Positions 43,910-54,935 of a stretch of DNA of 64,000 nt are shown in pieces. A program made the position numbers and the translations under genes. The stretch is from assembly GCA_963971575.1 (NCBI GenBank), contig OZ020623.1, positions 15,874,980-15,938,979 of the forward strand, in the 5' to 3' direction. This stretch comes from Liopterus haemorrhoidalis. Lineage: Eukaryota; Arthropoda; Insecta; Coleoptera; Dytiscidae. Under the pieces are notes generated by a model. The model was not told the DNA's origin and ran no database searches. It worked only from the letters and a program-made list of their open reading frames with translations. Positions within the stretch are counted from its first letter, which is position 1. The number at the start of each line of letters is the position of its first letter.

Positions 43910-44347
43910 TTACAAAAAATATAATATAGAAAGAATTACAATAAATAATAACTTACAATTTATTACTGTTCCAGTACTGTCACTAAACCGTAAGCCTCGT
44001 TTTATATCAGCTGGTAACCAGTTGTTACAAAGATCTTTATTACACCATTTTATTTTACAATCTTCACCGGGCTTAAGGAATGCTCCCATACACCCGTGAA
44101 TCTCCGCTTGGTGCCAATCCATTTGTGAAGTATCGCCCGAATCTGCTTCAACACAGGAACGAATAACAATGAAGTCTGCTCCTGGGTCCATCCTTAACAA
44201 TGCAGCATTACAGAAGAAATGTGTTGCAGAACAGTTCAGAGGCCTAGCAGGTGCTGTACAGTTGGTACATTCATAACATTTTAATGCTTGTGTATTTTGA
44301 AGAATTAAGCCCATAACTACTAATTTAATGATATGTATAGTAGACAT
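43910..44347 (-). CDS. Ly6/uPAR (three-finger) protein, probably secreted or GPI-anchored
   Basis: A 145-residue uninterrupted frame. Residues 1-22 are a hydrophobic signal peptide (IIKLVVMGLIL core). The mature part starts KCYECTNC and has ten cysteines to residue 107 (24, 27, 30, 39, 46, 65, 86, 97, 102, 107), ending with the hallmark CNKDLCN motif. Residues 131-145 form a hydrophobic tail, as expected for GPI-anchor processing. The Ly6 family works at the cell surface, in insects in septate junctions, ion-channel modulation and other roles; which applies here cannot be told. The start is the only Met before the signal peptide and lies about 20 nt after a plausible initiator. It seems intronless, which is unusual for the family as recalled, so a retrocopy is possible. 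It is flanked by a hAT and a MITE. Confidence 0.88.
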   Translation of the reverse strand: MSTIHIIKLVVMGLILQNTQALKCYECTNCTAPARPLNCSATHFFCNAALLRMDPGADFIVIRSCVEADSGDTSQMDWHQAEIHGCMGAFLKPGEDCKIKWCNKDLCNNWLPADIKRGLRFSDSTGTVINCKLLFIVILSILYFL

Positions 44348-44362
44348 CTCTGTATGTGACAG

Positions 44363-44395
44363 CTACTGAATATTAAATATGTACATGTGTTTATA
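44363..44395 (-). promoter_or_regulatory. TATA-like box and initiator of the Ly6 gene
   Basis: On the minus strand, TATAAAC starts at 44395 and TCAGTAG (arthropod-type initiator, A at 44367) follows 28 bp downstream, near the standard TATA-to-start distance. Transcription from there would leave a 20-nt 5' leader before the ATG. Confidence 0.5.
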
Positions 44396-44467
44396 TTCGT
44401 TGCTATGAGCATAAACATAGAACAATCGCATTTAAAGAAAACCAGCAAGGTCTAAAAATTATATCAA

Positions 44468-44853
44468 TGGGCGCGTTCAGCACCTAAACCGTTGAGTCTA
44501 AACGTAAACGTACGTGATTAAACAATTTGGTGAATGTTTGAACGGTTACCGGTTAGTTTCAACGCGAGTGTTTGACAGTTTGAGTACATAACCTTAAAAC
44601 TATTTAGAGCGGATCCATTTTTAATAGATAAAAACTATTTTAGAGTGTCACATCCTCAAGTGGCAGAATTAATCAATTTGTTAGCTCCAGTGCTATTTAA
44701 CTTGTATCTTGTATAAATTTCCCGCTAAAAATTTCTACATAAACGTAAAATTTTTACGTTGAGAAGTTTAGTAAACTGTTGACTGTCAACGGTAACGTTC
44801 AGAAGGTAACCGTAGTGAACGTACTAAACTGTTTAGGGCGCTGAACACGCCCA
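44468..44853. mobile_element. MITE, 386 bp, upstream of the Ly6 gene
   Basis: Ends TGGGCGCGTTCAGCACCTAA and TTTAGGGCGCTGAACACGCC are inverted repeats; subterminal CTAAAC/GTTTAG motifs repeat. No clear target duplication. It lies about 100 bp upstream of the proposed Ly6 start site. Confidence 0.8.
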
Positions 44854-44879
44854 ATAACTTCTTCTTTGAGCACTATAAG

Positions 44880-45167
44880 CTTTTCACTTTTGTAAGAACA
44901 AACTAACAGGAAATTTTGCTTTCAATAGTTTGCATCTTTGAAATTGTATGTCATGTTGGTATTAAAAAATGTCACTTTTTTAAAATGTCGATCCATTTGA
45001 CATATGTCATAATGAAATATGATATCTTAATTATAATGATCATAACCTAGAAACCAAAAGTCGGTTTTACAGCGTAAGGAATATTTTTAATTGACATTTA
45101 AAGTCAGTACCTTACCATAAAAGTAACCAAAATAACCAGATCTAGTTTGTTCTTACTAAAGTGAACA
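44880..45167. mobile_element. Family X MITE (X2)
   Basis: Ends TTTTCACTTTTGTAAGAAC and TTCTTACTAAAGTGAACA; interior shares CGGTTTTACAGCGTAAGGAA with X1 and X3. Confidence 0.85.
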
Positions 45168-45173
45168 GCTTAT

Positions 45174-45355
45174 ATTATCTGTCTCATTTTGTAATACGTA
45201 ACTAACAGGGAAAGTTCATTTTTTATGTTGTATATTGACAATACATTTATAATAGCATAGTATTGGTTCACACGGATACGTCAAAGTCTGTTTACACCAC
45301 AACAGTCACCAAATTAACCAGATCTAGTTTCGTATTACAAATTAAGACAGATTAT
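45174..45355. mobile_element. Family Z MITE (Z3), short copy
   Basis: Ends ATTATCTGTCTCATTTTGTA and TTACAAATTAAGACAGATTA; immediately follows X2. Confidence 0.82.
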
Positions 45356-45357
45356 AG

Positions 45358-45520
45358 TACATAATTTTTAAAAATTAATATTTTTTTAACTTTTTCCAAT
45401 TTCCCATTAAACTGAATTTATGTCGTATAAATAAGGTAAGTGTATTATCTGCTTTGTTTATTTCAATATCTTATTAACCTTTTTTATGTTAAAAAAAAAA
45501 AAAAAAAAACATCACTTGCT

Positions 45521-45554
<34 letters not shown>

Positions 45555-47830
45555 TTTATTGACTAAGATACTATACAGAGTAGGTATTGTTTTTAGTCAG
45601 TCAAAATACATAAAATATAAAATACAAATTTTACAATTATACATTATTAGTTAAAATTTACATGCTCTAATTCCTCAAAGCTGTACAATGGATTTTGACA
45701 CAAGATTACTTTGAGTTTTGTCTGGAATTTTTGAAAAGGTAGCTTTCTAACCTCCTCAGGTAAAAGGTTAAAAAATTTAATTGAATAATAACTGCAGCAT
45801 TTTCTGGATATACATATTTAGGCGTAGAAAATTCGAGCGGATATTGTTTCTCCAACGAGTATAATGGCTGTGTGTTTCGCTGTTGGTTGGAATATTTTGC
45901 AAATTTTTAAAGATATGCAACAGGCAGTGATAGATATATAAGGATGGCAGGGACATTATATGGAATTTCACAAAAAGATCCCGGCAGTCAGCTTGGAAAG
46001 GAGCAGAGGCCATTATTCTCACAACTTTACGTTGTAGGGCGAAGATTCTCTTGGCAGCTGGCGAATGTCCCCAGATTAATAAGCCATAGCTTAGTTGGGA
46101 ATGAAAAAGAGAGAAATAGGCTTTTAGAACCACGTCAGTATTAACTTCTCGTTTTAATTTTCTAATTAAGTAAGTAGAAGATCTTAGTTTACGACTAAGA
46201 AATTCCGTATGTTGGTCCCAGCGAAGATGGGGATCAACATGAATGCCATGGAATGTTACATGTGCGGGATTGTCGTAGTCATGTGGTCTAGTTGTTACAA
46301 GAAGGTTCTGGGATTTGCTTGCGTTCAAGCATAATTTATTGCTAGTAAACCATAAGTTGGCATTGTTGATGAGGGGTTCATTTTCAGATAGAAGTAAGTT
46401 TAAGTCTGAATTTGCAGTTAACAAAGTTGTATCATCAGCGTAAAGGATTGTTTTGGACTCCCTGAAAAGGGAGAAGTCATTGATATAAATTAAAAATAGT
46501 AGTGGGTCGAGAACTGAACCTTGGGGGACACCGAGAAGAAGAGGAAGAGGTTCAGATTTGTGGCCGTCAATTTGGGTGAATTGTTGTCGATTGGATAAAA
46601 AAGACAAGCATAGAACAGCTATTGTCGTCAAAGCCATAAAAGGGGAGTTTATTAAGTAAAATGCTGTGTGAAATACAATCAAAAGCTTTGCTTAAGTCCA
46701 GAAAAGTGCTGAGACAGTACTCGCCAAATTCAAGTGCTTCCGTGGCATAAACAATATAATCTAGGAGTGCGTGAGTCGTGTTTAGGTTGTTTCTGAAACC
46801 AAATTGACTATTGGAGAATAAGTTATATTTAGTGAAATGCTGCATTATGAAGAATTTCTATCTGCTTGTGAAGAATTTTTTCTAATATCTTGGAAAAGAT
46901 AAATCTCCTTTCTTGAATATTGGCAAAACTTTGGCCCGTTTTAATACGTCAGGAAAGCAATTATTCTGTATACAGTCGTTAAACACCTTGGTTAAAATCG
47001 GAATTAAGGGATCTTTGACAGATTTTATGACCTTTGAAGATAGGTAGTAGACGTCACGAGTATTGCTGTTTTTTAGCGAAGAGATAATGTCCCGGACTGT
47101 AATTTCACTAACTTGTTCAAATGAAAAGTTTGGGAAGGAATAATTAAGGCGAGACCGTAAGAAGAATTCAGGCGATACATCAGAGGGAGGTAGTTTATTA
47201 CTTAATGTTTTGGCAATTGTGGAGAAATATTCATTGAATTGTTCTGCTGAAAACGGAGGGTCGGAGTTTTTTGAATTCTTTCTACGCTTGTTAATGATTT
47301 TCCACGCGGCTTTGTTTAAATTACTAGACTCCGCAATGAATTTAGAATGTGCTGCTATCTTAGTTTCAGAAATTTCTTTTTGGTAAAGAACTTTATATTT
47401 GATGAGTGCGAGCTTGTTTATCCTATTTGGGTTTTCCTGGAAAGATTGTTCTAGAATACGAAGAGTATTTCTCATATTCCGAAGATGGATATTAAACCAA
47501 TTCACTTGGCAATGGTTGGCTTTATTTGAAATTTTGGATTTCTTAAAAGGAAATGTTTTGTAGAAGATGGAGAGAAATAATTGAAAGAATTTGTCGAACT
47601 TATCTGTTAAGTCAGAGGCAGAGATTAATAAATCTCATGAAAGCGAGTCCAATTTGACGAAAAAATTTTGTATGCTTGAGTCGGAGATCATTCTGTGATA
47701 AATGGAGGTAGGCGTAGTGGATTTAGAAGGAACGCTAATGCAGTCAATGGGGAATTTATATTTAATTTAATTTAATTATATTTCCCGCTATACTGTATTT
47801 GTCCAGTGTAAATCGTACTCGTTTCGCAGC
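45358..47830 (-). repeat. Family W repeat (W2), inverted and split by a LINE
   Basis: Left part 45358-45524 and right part 47765-47830 match W1 in reverse (TTTCCCATTAAACTGAATTT; TTTCCCGCTATACTGTA). About 40 bases present in W1 at the junction are missing here, so the LINE insertion involved a small deletion or the two copies differ. Confidence 0.55.
45525..47764 (-). mobile_element. LINE with RT domain and (ATT)n tail, frames broken
   Basis: The longest RT remnant in the window. Minus-strand frames: 47505-46882 (pre-RT region ending VLPIFKKGDLSF), 46845-46567 ([40 protein letters not shown]) and 46682-45777 with GVPQGSVLDP at residues 51-60 and the catalytic YADD at 81-84, then the thumb region (HLRWDQHTEFLSRKL, SYGLLIWGHSP). 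Frameshifts separate the pieces and no endonuclease domain remains. The 3' tail is (ATT)n at 45525-45553. Jockey/CR1-like, probably same group as 21856-23795. Confidence 0.92.
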
Positions 47831-47868
47831 GCTATCTACTTTTTTCTTAATTTGAAATAGACCATAGT

Positions 47869-48206
47869 TTGTTCTTACAAAAGTATGGTGACCAGACGTA
47901 CTCTTTTTTAGAGTATTATACTCTTTTTTGAGTATTATTCTCTATACTCTTTTTATACAAAAACCCTGAATATACTCTTTTTTGCTGGTTACTTGTTTTA
48001 ATCACTAGTTTGGAAGTGAGGACCTTTTTTTTGCTCATCACTTCTATTTTGGGAGTGAATACCTTTTTTTTTGCTCGTCACTAGTATTTTTGAGTGAGGA
48101 CCTCTGTTTTTTGCTCATCATTTGTATTTTTGGAGTGTGACCTTTTTTTTTTAGTATACTCTTTTTCTGTAAAAAAAATCTGGTCAGCCTATACAAAAGT
48201 GAACAG
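47869..48206. mobile_element. Family X MITE right end (X4), split by a hAT
   Basis: TTTGTTCTTACAAAAG on the left and TACAAAAGTGAACAG on the right rejoin to the X terminus once the hAT at 47884-48191 and its duplicated TACAAAAG are removed. Confidence 0.78.
47884..48191. mobile_element. hAT-type MITE with TACTCTTTTTT and GACCTTTTTT repeats
   Basis: Ends TATGGTGACCAGACG and TCTGGTCAGCCTA with a perfect 8-bp duplication TACAAAAG (47876-47883 and 48192-48199). TAnGGTGACCAGA is a known type of hAT terminus. The interior has about four units like GTGAGGACCTTTTTTTTGCT plus CATCACT, related to the minisatellite at 42200-42400. Confidence 0.9.
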
Positions 48207-48397
48207 TTTATATCAGCTGGGCTCTCTTTTGGCCTCACTCACATTAATCCTCTATCTTGATTTGTAATTGGCAAGTGTCAAAAAATATTTATATGTCAGA
48301 TAACCTAAAAAATATATAACTGCGTAAAAACAAATTACAGGGAGAATTTTATACATAAAATATACGCCAAGAATATAAATAAAAGTTTCAATATGTA

Positions 48398-48770
48398 CAG
48401 TCTGTTCCAAACGTTTAAGCGGAACTAGATTTTGCAATCTAGTTACTTTCATTGTTTAAATCGTGCCTTTCGGTCGTTTTGTTTAAGCTTTGTAAATCAT
48501 ACTTACAATAAACATTTTTTGGTTAAGGTTAATATCATTTTAAAATGTCATTTTCAATATATTTTGATTTTTTGTGTCATTCTTAATACAAATTTCCCAT
48601 TTAAATATTTTTTTGTCGTTAAAATATCTAAAAAAAATATTTAATTTTGGAATTTAAAATTTTGACATCCCAACGTGAAAAATGAAATAACCCAAGCAAG
48701 GTCCCTTCTCGTGACAACCTAAAAGAACTAAATTCCCATTTTGTTCCGCTTAACCGTTTGGAACAGACTG
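48398..48770. mobile_element. Family Y MITE (Y3), reverse orientation
   Basis: Termini CAGTCTGTTCCAAACGTTTA and inverse, TA-flanked; interior is the reverse of Y1/Y2. The SINE at 48774 is inserted at its right edge. Confidence 0.92.
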
Positions 48771-48773
48771 TAC

Positions 48774-48925
48774 GCCGACCGGCGTAGCGTAGTGGTAACA
48801 CATGTGCTCTGCGTTGCGAAGGTCTCGGGTTCGAATCCCGTTCAGGCATGGAAATTTTCTCAAATAAAAAATTGTCCTGGCTAATTGCCACAGCAGCAAA
48901 GGCCATTAAATAATAAAAAAAAAAA
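48774..48925 (+). mobile_element. tRNA-derived SINE, complete, 152 bp
   Basis: tRNA-like head with A-box GTAGCGTAGTGGTAACAC and B-box GGTCTCGGGTTCGAATCCC, then a unique 3' part (TGTCCTGGCTAATTGCCACA) and poly-A. Flanked by an 11-bp duplication ACAGACTGTAC (48763-48773 and 48926-48936). Pol III driven in principle; mobilised by an unknown LINE. Confidence 0.93.
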
Positions 48926-49084
48926 ACAGACTGTACATAATAACAAAATATACGAAAAAAATAAAATAATATAAATAATATATATTTCTAATATACTAAA
49001 AACAATATTTTAACATTGTAATAGGGATAGTGTTCTAAACCAATCAGAAACAAGGACAAACAAATCGTCTTACACACATTTTTC

Positions 49085-49128
49085 TAAGCTGACATATAGC
49101 ATAGTTTCGAATTACAAAATGAGACAGA
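49085..49128. repeat. Family Z right-end fragment (Z4)
   Basis: AGTTTCGAATTACAAAATGA and GACAGATTATA match the right terminus of Z1. No left end nearby; the bases between the SINE and this point hold nothing else recognisable. Confidence 0.6.
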
Positions 49129-49274
49129 TTATACTTATTGTTTTAAATTTATTGTGTTATTATCAAAAAAAATCTCTTAAGACTTATATTAAAGTAATAT
49201 GTAGTAGTTTTTAAATTTTGTTTTTTATTTTAATACGATTTTTGTCAAATATTTGCTAAAGAAACTCATGTCCC

Positions 49275-50834
49275 AAACTCTTTCTCCTTCAAATAATCAA
49301 TTGTTTGACGTGCTGTGTGGAAGCTTACATTGTCATGATGAAGAATGATGCGACGTTTTTGGTTTGTTTTTCCTGATATTGTCGATGACTTCTGGCAAAC
49401 AAATTGTTGTATACCATTCAGCATTAACTGATCTCCGATCCTCTAAAGCAGGGGTTCTTAAACTTATGTAGTCCGAGGACCCTTGAACAACATTATTTTA
49501 CGTCGTTCATGAGACTTAATTTCTAGCTCAATAATCTCATAGGCACTACGTTGTAATAAATGTTGGTAAAAACGTATGGCTGGTTATTTTAATAAACGGT
49601 CTTGTTCATTTATAGAGGAACATTTTTATTAGCATATAGAATAAAAAACATAAAATTAAGAAAAATACTAGTAAAAAGAATATAAAAAGTTACAAATTAT
49701 AGTACGTTAAACTCATACAGACATTTCTTGGTTAAATATTGGTCAAAATAGAACTTATTATAATATGTTTTCTGTAAATAAATTGCAGTGGAATAAAAAT
49801 AATTAAATTTTTACTAATTATTGTTTAGTTATGTTAATAACTAGTTAGATAACAACAAATACAAAAAGTCTTGACCATGTAGGATTTTTATTAAATGAGT
49901 AATTTGAATAAAAGCGAAAAGTTGGGGGCTGTAAAGTCAATGTCAAAATTGTTTCGTGGACCCAGGTAATGGCTACGCGGACCCCCAGGAGTCCGCGGAC
50001 CACAATTTAAGAACCGCTGCTCTAAAGGATTGGTTGCGACATGTCTAGTACAACTGAAGAATCAAGCGATCATTTTCTTGGGAGCGCTTCGTGAATGAAC
50101 AACTTCTGTGAGTTTCGGTTCATCTCAGAAGACCTAAACAGTGGATTGTTGCTTAGTTTCTGGTTCATATGACTAAATCCAAGTTTCGTCACCTGTAATG
50201 ATGTTGTATACGGATTTTGGAGTGCCTAAGTTGAATTTTTGTAGAATTCCCTTACACCAATCAACACGAGCCTTTTTTTGAGCTTCGGTCAAATTATATT
50301 GAATCCATCGGGAACAGATCTTTTTCACAGCTAAATGTTCATGCAAAATCGTATTGCAGTCTGCGATATGCCAAAAAATGCTTCTACCTCACGGCAAGAC
50401 ACATGCCAATCTTCTTCAACCATTTTGCGCACAGCATCGATGTTTTTTTGAATCACAACCGGTTTTGGTCGACCTTCACGAGATTCATCATTGACGGACG
50501 CATGACCACGACGAAATTCTGCAAACTTGTTGTAAACGATCTTTTCTGATGGTGCTTCATTACCAAAAGTTAAATGAAGCGAATCTATGCATTGTTGTTG
50601 AGTTAGACCTTTACTAAAATCGTAAAAAATCATCCAACGAAAACATTCACGAGTATTATCAATTTTTTCACAAACTTGTTTTTTTAATTTATAATCTCTG
50701 TCATTCAATGTCAATTTATAAGCTGCCACTGATTTCACAATTACAAAAATCTAATTTTAGAAATATAGTAATGACATATTTCAATATTGCCATCTAGTGG
50801 TCGTTTGTAAAAACATAAAGGGTAACACACGAAC
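49275..50834 (-). mobile_element. Mariner with degenerate transposase (copy M1b)
   Basis: Outer end at 50834 (TA next to GTTCGTGTGTTACCC on the minus strand). A 135-residue N-terminal frame at 50738-50331 holds the HTH region: FYDFSKGLTQQQCIDSLHLT, FAEFRRGHASVNDESREGRP, KNIDAVRKMVEEDWHVSCRE. The catalytic part continues in pieces to a second-Asp region near 49340 (rc of TGTCATGATGAAG) and stops at FGT near 49270, so the third Asp is lost. It hosts a hAT at 49449-50019. Confidence 0.9.
49449..50019. mobile_element. hAT-type nonautonomous element, 571 bp
   Basis: TIRs CAGGGGTTCTTAAACTT and AATTTAAGAACCGCTG have a perfect 8-bp duplication CTCTAAAG (49441-49448 and 50020-50027). GTCCGAGGACCC and GGACCCCCAGGAGTCCGCGG are present subterminally. 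The insertion point is the same mariner position as used by the MITE at 2426. Confidence 0.95.
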
Positions 50835-51578
50835 TAAATTTTTGAAACATTTTATTTTCAACCATCTTTAAAATTGTCCAATAGGGAATATTATTATCCA
50901 TCTACTCTATTCAACATCTCATCAATCAGTAAACCATTCTGCATATCTTGCGATGAACCTTGCACTTAAACCGACGTCTTTTGTAGAAGCAACATCGGAA
51001 GCACAGACTTGGAAGATAAGAGCAAATAAACAGTGCAGTATACGGGTAAAGGTAGACAACGATAAGGGTGGAAGGAGGGTGAGAGGAGATTTGAGTTGTT
51101 GTTTATTTACAGGTGGGTTACAGGTAATGCGCACAGAAACAGGATAACTGAAATGATTCTATCCTGCTGAATTTATGTAGAATATCAGGGTTTAATATTA
51201 AATACAGGGTTTTGCACAAACTGTATACATTCCTTCATCTTACTGGATTATATTCAGCAGTGGAGAAAGACAGAAGTAAGAGGGACACAGTCCAAAGGTG
51301 TCCCGCTGTTGGGGGCTTCAAAACGAGTCCACAGATATACACAATCTCCGTGGCATACCTAGAGATAGCAACAATTAATCGTATGATTGAAATAATCTAT
51401 TATTTTGTTTTAGTTAATCGATTAATTGTATGCTATTTTTGATTTCGATTAATTAATAACACTAGTAAACAAAAATGAACTTATTTGTTGTGAAATGGGC
51501 AAAACATAGTTTATTCCACTTCAAATTTAACCTTGAAGCCGAAAATGACCTCAGATTTTCACCCATCATTTTTAGGGT
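50835..51578. other. Unassigned; GC-richer piece at about 50930-51150
   Basis: A 64-codon frame (50953-51147) and an opposite 70-codon frame occur in GC-richer sequence but neither shows a known domain. It could be a fragment of a host exon; not supported further. Confidence 0.25.
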
Positions 51579-52480
51579 TTTGTAGGTATGACCAAAAAAC
51601 CCTTATACCGTCATTTTGTCGTCTGTCTGTCTGTTTGTCTGTCTGTTCGGTAAAAATTGTAGCCAAACGGCTAAACCTAGAGTGTTGAAATTTGGCATGC
51701 TTATACAACTCTTTGACCCGCATATAGGAAAAATACTAAAACATGTAAAAAACATACCCCTCTAAAAATATAAACAAATATGTTCTCATAGAAAAAAAAA
51801 TATTTTGTTTTTAAATTCTGATTAGGGTATCAAGTGAAAGCCCTTAGTACGTAGATTAACGATCAAAATTTTATTTTTGCAAAATAAATTATTTTGATGC
51901 GATTTTTGCAAAAATTGTGCAAAAAAAATTTTGTCCCACACCCTGTAGCCCAGATGGTTTAAACTAAAAATCTAAAAAAATTCTAAGTCATGTATATTGG
52001 TGTGAACCGAAATAGTACAACAGGAATTTTTGATCAGATTATTTTTTCGGAAAATAACGCATTTTTTGTGGTTTTTGGTTCACAAGTACAAAAGTTATAC
52101 TAATGTAAGACAATCACATGCATGGCGTGCGATGGCGTAATGGGTTAGAGCACTGCTGGAAAACGAAGGATTTCGAGTTCGAGTACGGAGTGAATTTTAT
52201 TTTTTCTGTTTTTTTTTTGCATTATTATAATGTAGAAATTATTTTATCAAAATTCTATTTATATTTTAACAAATGTTGTATTTAATTTTTAAGAGCGTAA
52301 ATTTAATAACCAGTCTTATTATATGATTAACAGACGATAAATTATTTTAAAAATATCGTTCATTTTGCCGTGATTACTACAAAGTAAAATTTGTCCTACA
52401 CACTCAGCATACCGCCTTCACTTATTATATACCTGCGAAACCTTGAAATGTGTGAATATTCACACTTCACATCAATTTTT
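51579..52480 (+). repeat. Family A nonautonomous repeat, copy 2 (complete)
   Basis: Opens AGGGTTTTGTAGGTATGACC and closes near TATACCTGCGAAACCTTGAA, an inverted terminal pair. A (TCTG)n tract at 51627-51648 is followed by a body closely matching 1-1015. A tRNA-like module lies at 52120-52195. No coding capacity. Confidence 0.8.
52120..52195 (+). other. tRNA-like module inside family A copy 2
   Basis: A-box TGGCGTAATGGGTTAGAGC and B-box GAGTTCGAGTACGG are at tRNA spacing (about 30-35 bases between). Acceptor pairing is weak, so no functional tRNA is claimed. The sequence differs from the module of copy 1 while the flanks are homologous. Confidence 0.5.
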
Positions 52481-52549
52481 TGCTATGAGGTATTCTTGGT
52501 TTCTAACGAAATATAGCGATAGACGTATTATTATTAATTTTAACTTACC

Positions 52550-53100
52550 TCAAAATGTTGTTTTTGATGTTTTACGTAGATATTTTGTGTATGAGGCATA
52601 CCTTATTAATATCCAGCAGTAATCAGTAAGCAATTTTGGATTCCATTTACTCTGATATCGCTTTTCCATGGCGGAAATGTCTAGGTGGAACCGTTCCACA
52701 TGTGCATCACTTACTGCACCCAGATATTCTGCGAAGAAATGTAGATGAGAGTCCAGAAGTGAATTTTTAAAGACATCCCTCTTCTTTGTAGGCATCAAGT
52801 AGTTCATTCACGATACCTCTGTAATTTTCAGCTCTCATATTTCCAAAAAAATTTGAAACAACTGTTTTAAAAGCCCTCCAAGCTCTTATTTCAGCTTCAT
52901 TCAGCATACTGTCAAATACATCATTTTTAATTATTACTCTTATTTGTGGGCCCACAAATATGCACTCTTTAATTTTTGCTTCATTAGTTCTCGGAAATTT
53001 TTGTTTTAGATATAAAAACCCTCTTCTGTTTCGATCCATTACTTTAACGAAATTCTTCATTTAGCCCAATTTAATATGTAAAGATGGTTTTTGGGATCGC
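52550..53100 (-). pseudogene. Arthropod repeat-associated ORF of unknown function, frameshifted
   Basis: Two overlapping minus-strand frames: 53060-52767 (MKNFVKVMDRNRRGFLYL, ECIFVGPQIRVIIKNDVFD, AWRAFKTVVSNFFGNMRAEN) and 52807-52550 (LLDSHLHFFAEYLGAVSDAH, VERFHLDISAMEKRY, KWNPKLLTDYCWIL). Further upstream PSLHIKLG precedes the first. From memory this protein occurs in many copies in arthropod genomes, which suggests a mobile origin, but its function is unknown. The frame change near 52780-52807 and a stop before the Met make it a pseudogene. Confidence 0.65.
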
Positions 53101-53604
53101 CCAGTGGTTTACTTCTAACGGTTTTTAGTCCAAGAGATAGTGCCTGACGTAGTGGCCACTCCTTCTGTATAGTGAATTGCTTAGAACTCAAAAAGTAATC
53201 AGTCTCGAGTCACGACATAGAAAATGCAACAGATTCGGATACCTGTAGTTTACTCATGGACGCAATCTATTTTGAAGCATACTTTTAGACCTGATAAACA
53301 AGAATAAACTGATCTTAACCACTTGTGTACCGTCACCACAGATACATATCGTGAATTGACGCAATATGAAAATGTTGCATATTGCAAAATATAAATTTGC
53401 CTGTTACAGAAAACCTATGGGTGATAGATTAATTCACTTTACAGATTTGTTTTCAGCGTATCAAAATACATAAAATACAGAAATACCCAAAAATTGCCAT
53501 GTCACAAATAGTGTGTTTATCAGTGTAATTAATCGATTAATTTGTTATTAATCAATAACTTGTCCTCTACCACTGTTACAACTGTCTTGGGGGTCGGTAC
53601 AATT

Positions 53605-53768
53605 CAGTGGCGCACCCAGGGGCCCTGCCCCCCCCCCCAAGAAGGAAGGAAATAAAAATAAAAACACACAAACACGCGAGAAAATTTTAAAAATAGAGAT
53701 AAAGACCTTTTTTAGGTTCTCACTTATCACTTATCACCCCCCAACAAAAAATCCTGGGTGTGCCACTG
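53605..53768. mobile_element. hAT-type MITE, 164 bp
   Basis: TIRs CAGTGGCGCACCCAGG and CTGGGTGTGCCACTG; flanks GTACAATT (53597-53604) and GTATAATT (53769-53776) match at 7 of 8. Contains a C10 run and an AAAGACCTTTTTTAGGTTCT motif. The 500 bases to its left hold nothing recognised. Confidence 0.88.
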
Positions 53769-54059
53769 GTATAATTGTAACACTTTTCCTGCTTAAAAGG
53801 CCAACAACTTTTTTGAATTAAGTTAAAAAAATGTTTTCTTTTTACTATATTGTAGCTAAACATAATATCTATCTAATGACGCCAAATTATTTAATATCAA
53901 CATTACAATACAGCTCACACAAGGCCTCAAAGCAAAAATGTTACTACTTTCCCAGGTCTACCATATTGGAAGACTGCATTTTTAAGTATTAAATTTGGAA
54001 AAAATCCAAATTAAATTTAAATTAAATCGCGCTTTAAATAAAAAGCGTGTTATCTATTA

Positions 54060-54935
54060 GGTCTGTTCGTTTGTCTGCTTAGATCACATTAGAGCAAGTC
54101 TACCAACATTTTTGGCGTTCGTTTGTGTAAAAATAGTTGATATAATCTGTCTCATTTTGTAATACGAAACTAGATCTGGTTACTTTGGTGACTGTTGTGG
54201 TGTAAATAGACTTTTATGGAAACATGTGAACTTGTAAATCTGGCTTTTAAATTTATGGTTAAGTATTATTATATCGAGATTATATTCAATCAAAAACTAC
54301 ATATGTCAGATACCAAATTGACATGTCAAAATTGTGATTGACATGTCAAATATTTGAAAGGTGCCACTTCAGAATTACCACCCTAAGATGATATTTTAAA
54401 TATACAACATAAAAAATGAAGTTTTTCTGTTAGTTTCGTATTACAAAATGAGACAGATAATAGAATAGTGTTCGTTTGGTCAGATCAACTTACGCTAGAT
54501 CACATCGAGCAAGCTAAACTTGCTTGATCTCAAGATATGGGGCAAGTAGAGTAGAGCAGGAAATATAACCTCTAAATAAAGAAATTTGTTGACAAGTGTT
54601 ATTATAACCATACAAAATACTTATCATTAAAGGTTTTTACGCAATATTCTAAATAATTATTACATTTTAGATAGATCTCTAAATAAAGAAATAATCAATG
54701 CATACAAAAAATATATTTGTCTTCTTTTTAGATAGTATTACCTACGAAATTGCAGTTAGAAATGTTTAGGTGGAGAACAACGCATTAACAAAAATATAGG
54801 ACAATATTTTTTCTTTGACAATTAGCCGTTCGTTTGTAAAGATCGGACAGCACAGCTCAAACTTGCTCTTACAGTCACATGATCATGATCTAACTGCTCG
54901 ACTTAAGCAATCTAGATCACACAAACGAACACACC
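54060..54935. mobile_element. MITE with GTTCGTTTGT termini, hosts Z1
   Basis: Ends GGTCTGTTCGTTTGT and ACAAACGAACACACC (14 of 15 match inverted). TAGATCACA and AGCAAG/CTTGCT motifs recur subterminally on both sides and next to internal GTTCGTTTG copies (54468, 54828). Target duplication not clear. Z1 lies inside. Confidence 0.72.
54141..54463. mobile_element. Family Z MITE (Z1), complete
   Basis: Ends TATAATCTGTCTCATTTTGT and ACAAAATGAGACAGATAATA. Interior has repeated TGACATGTCAAA motifs. No transposase. Confidence 0.9.

Noticed and set aside
48780..48850. A functional tRNA gene
   Set aside because: The A and B boxes are good but acceptor and anticodon arms do not pair well, and the 3' tail, poly-A and target duplication show it is a SINE.
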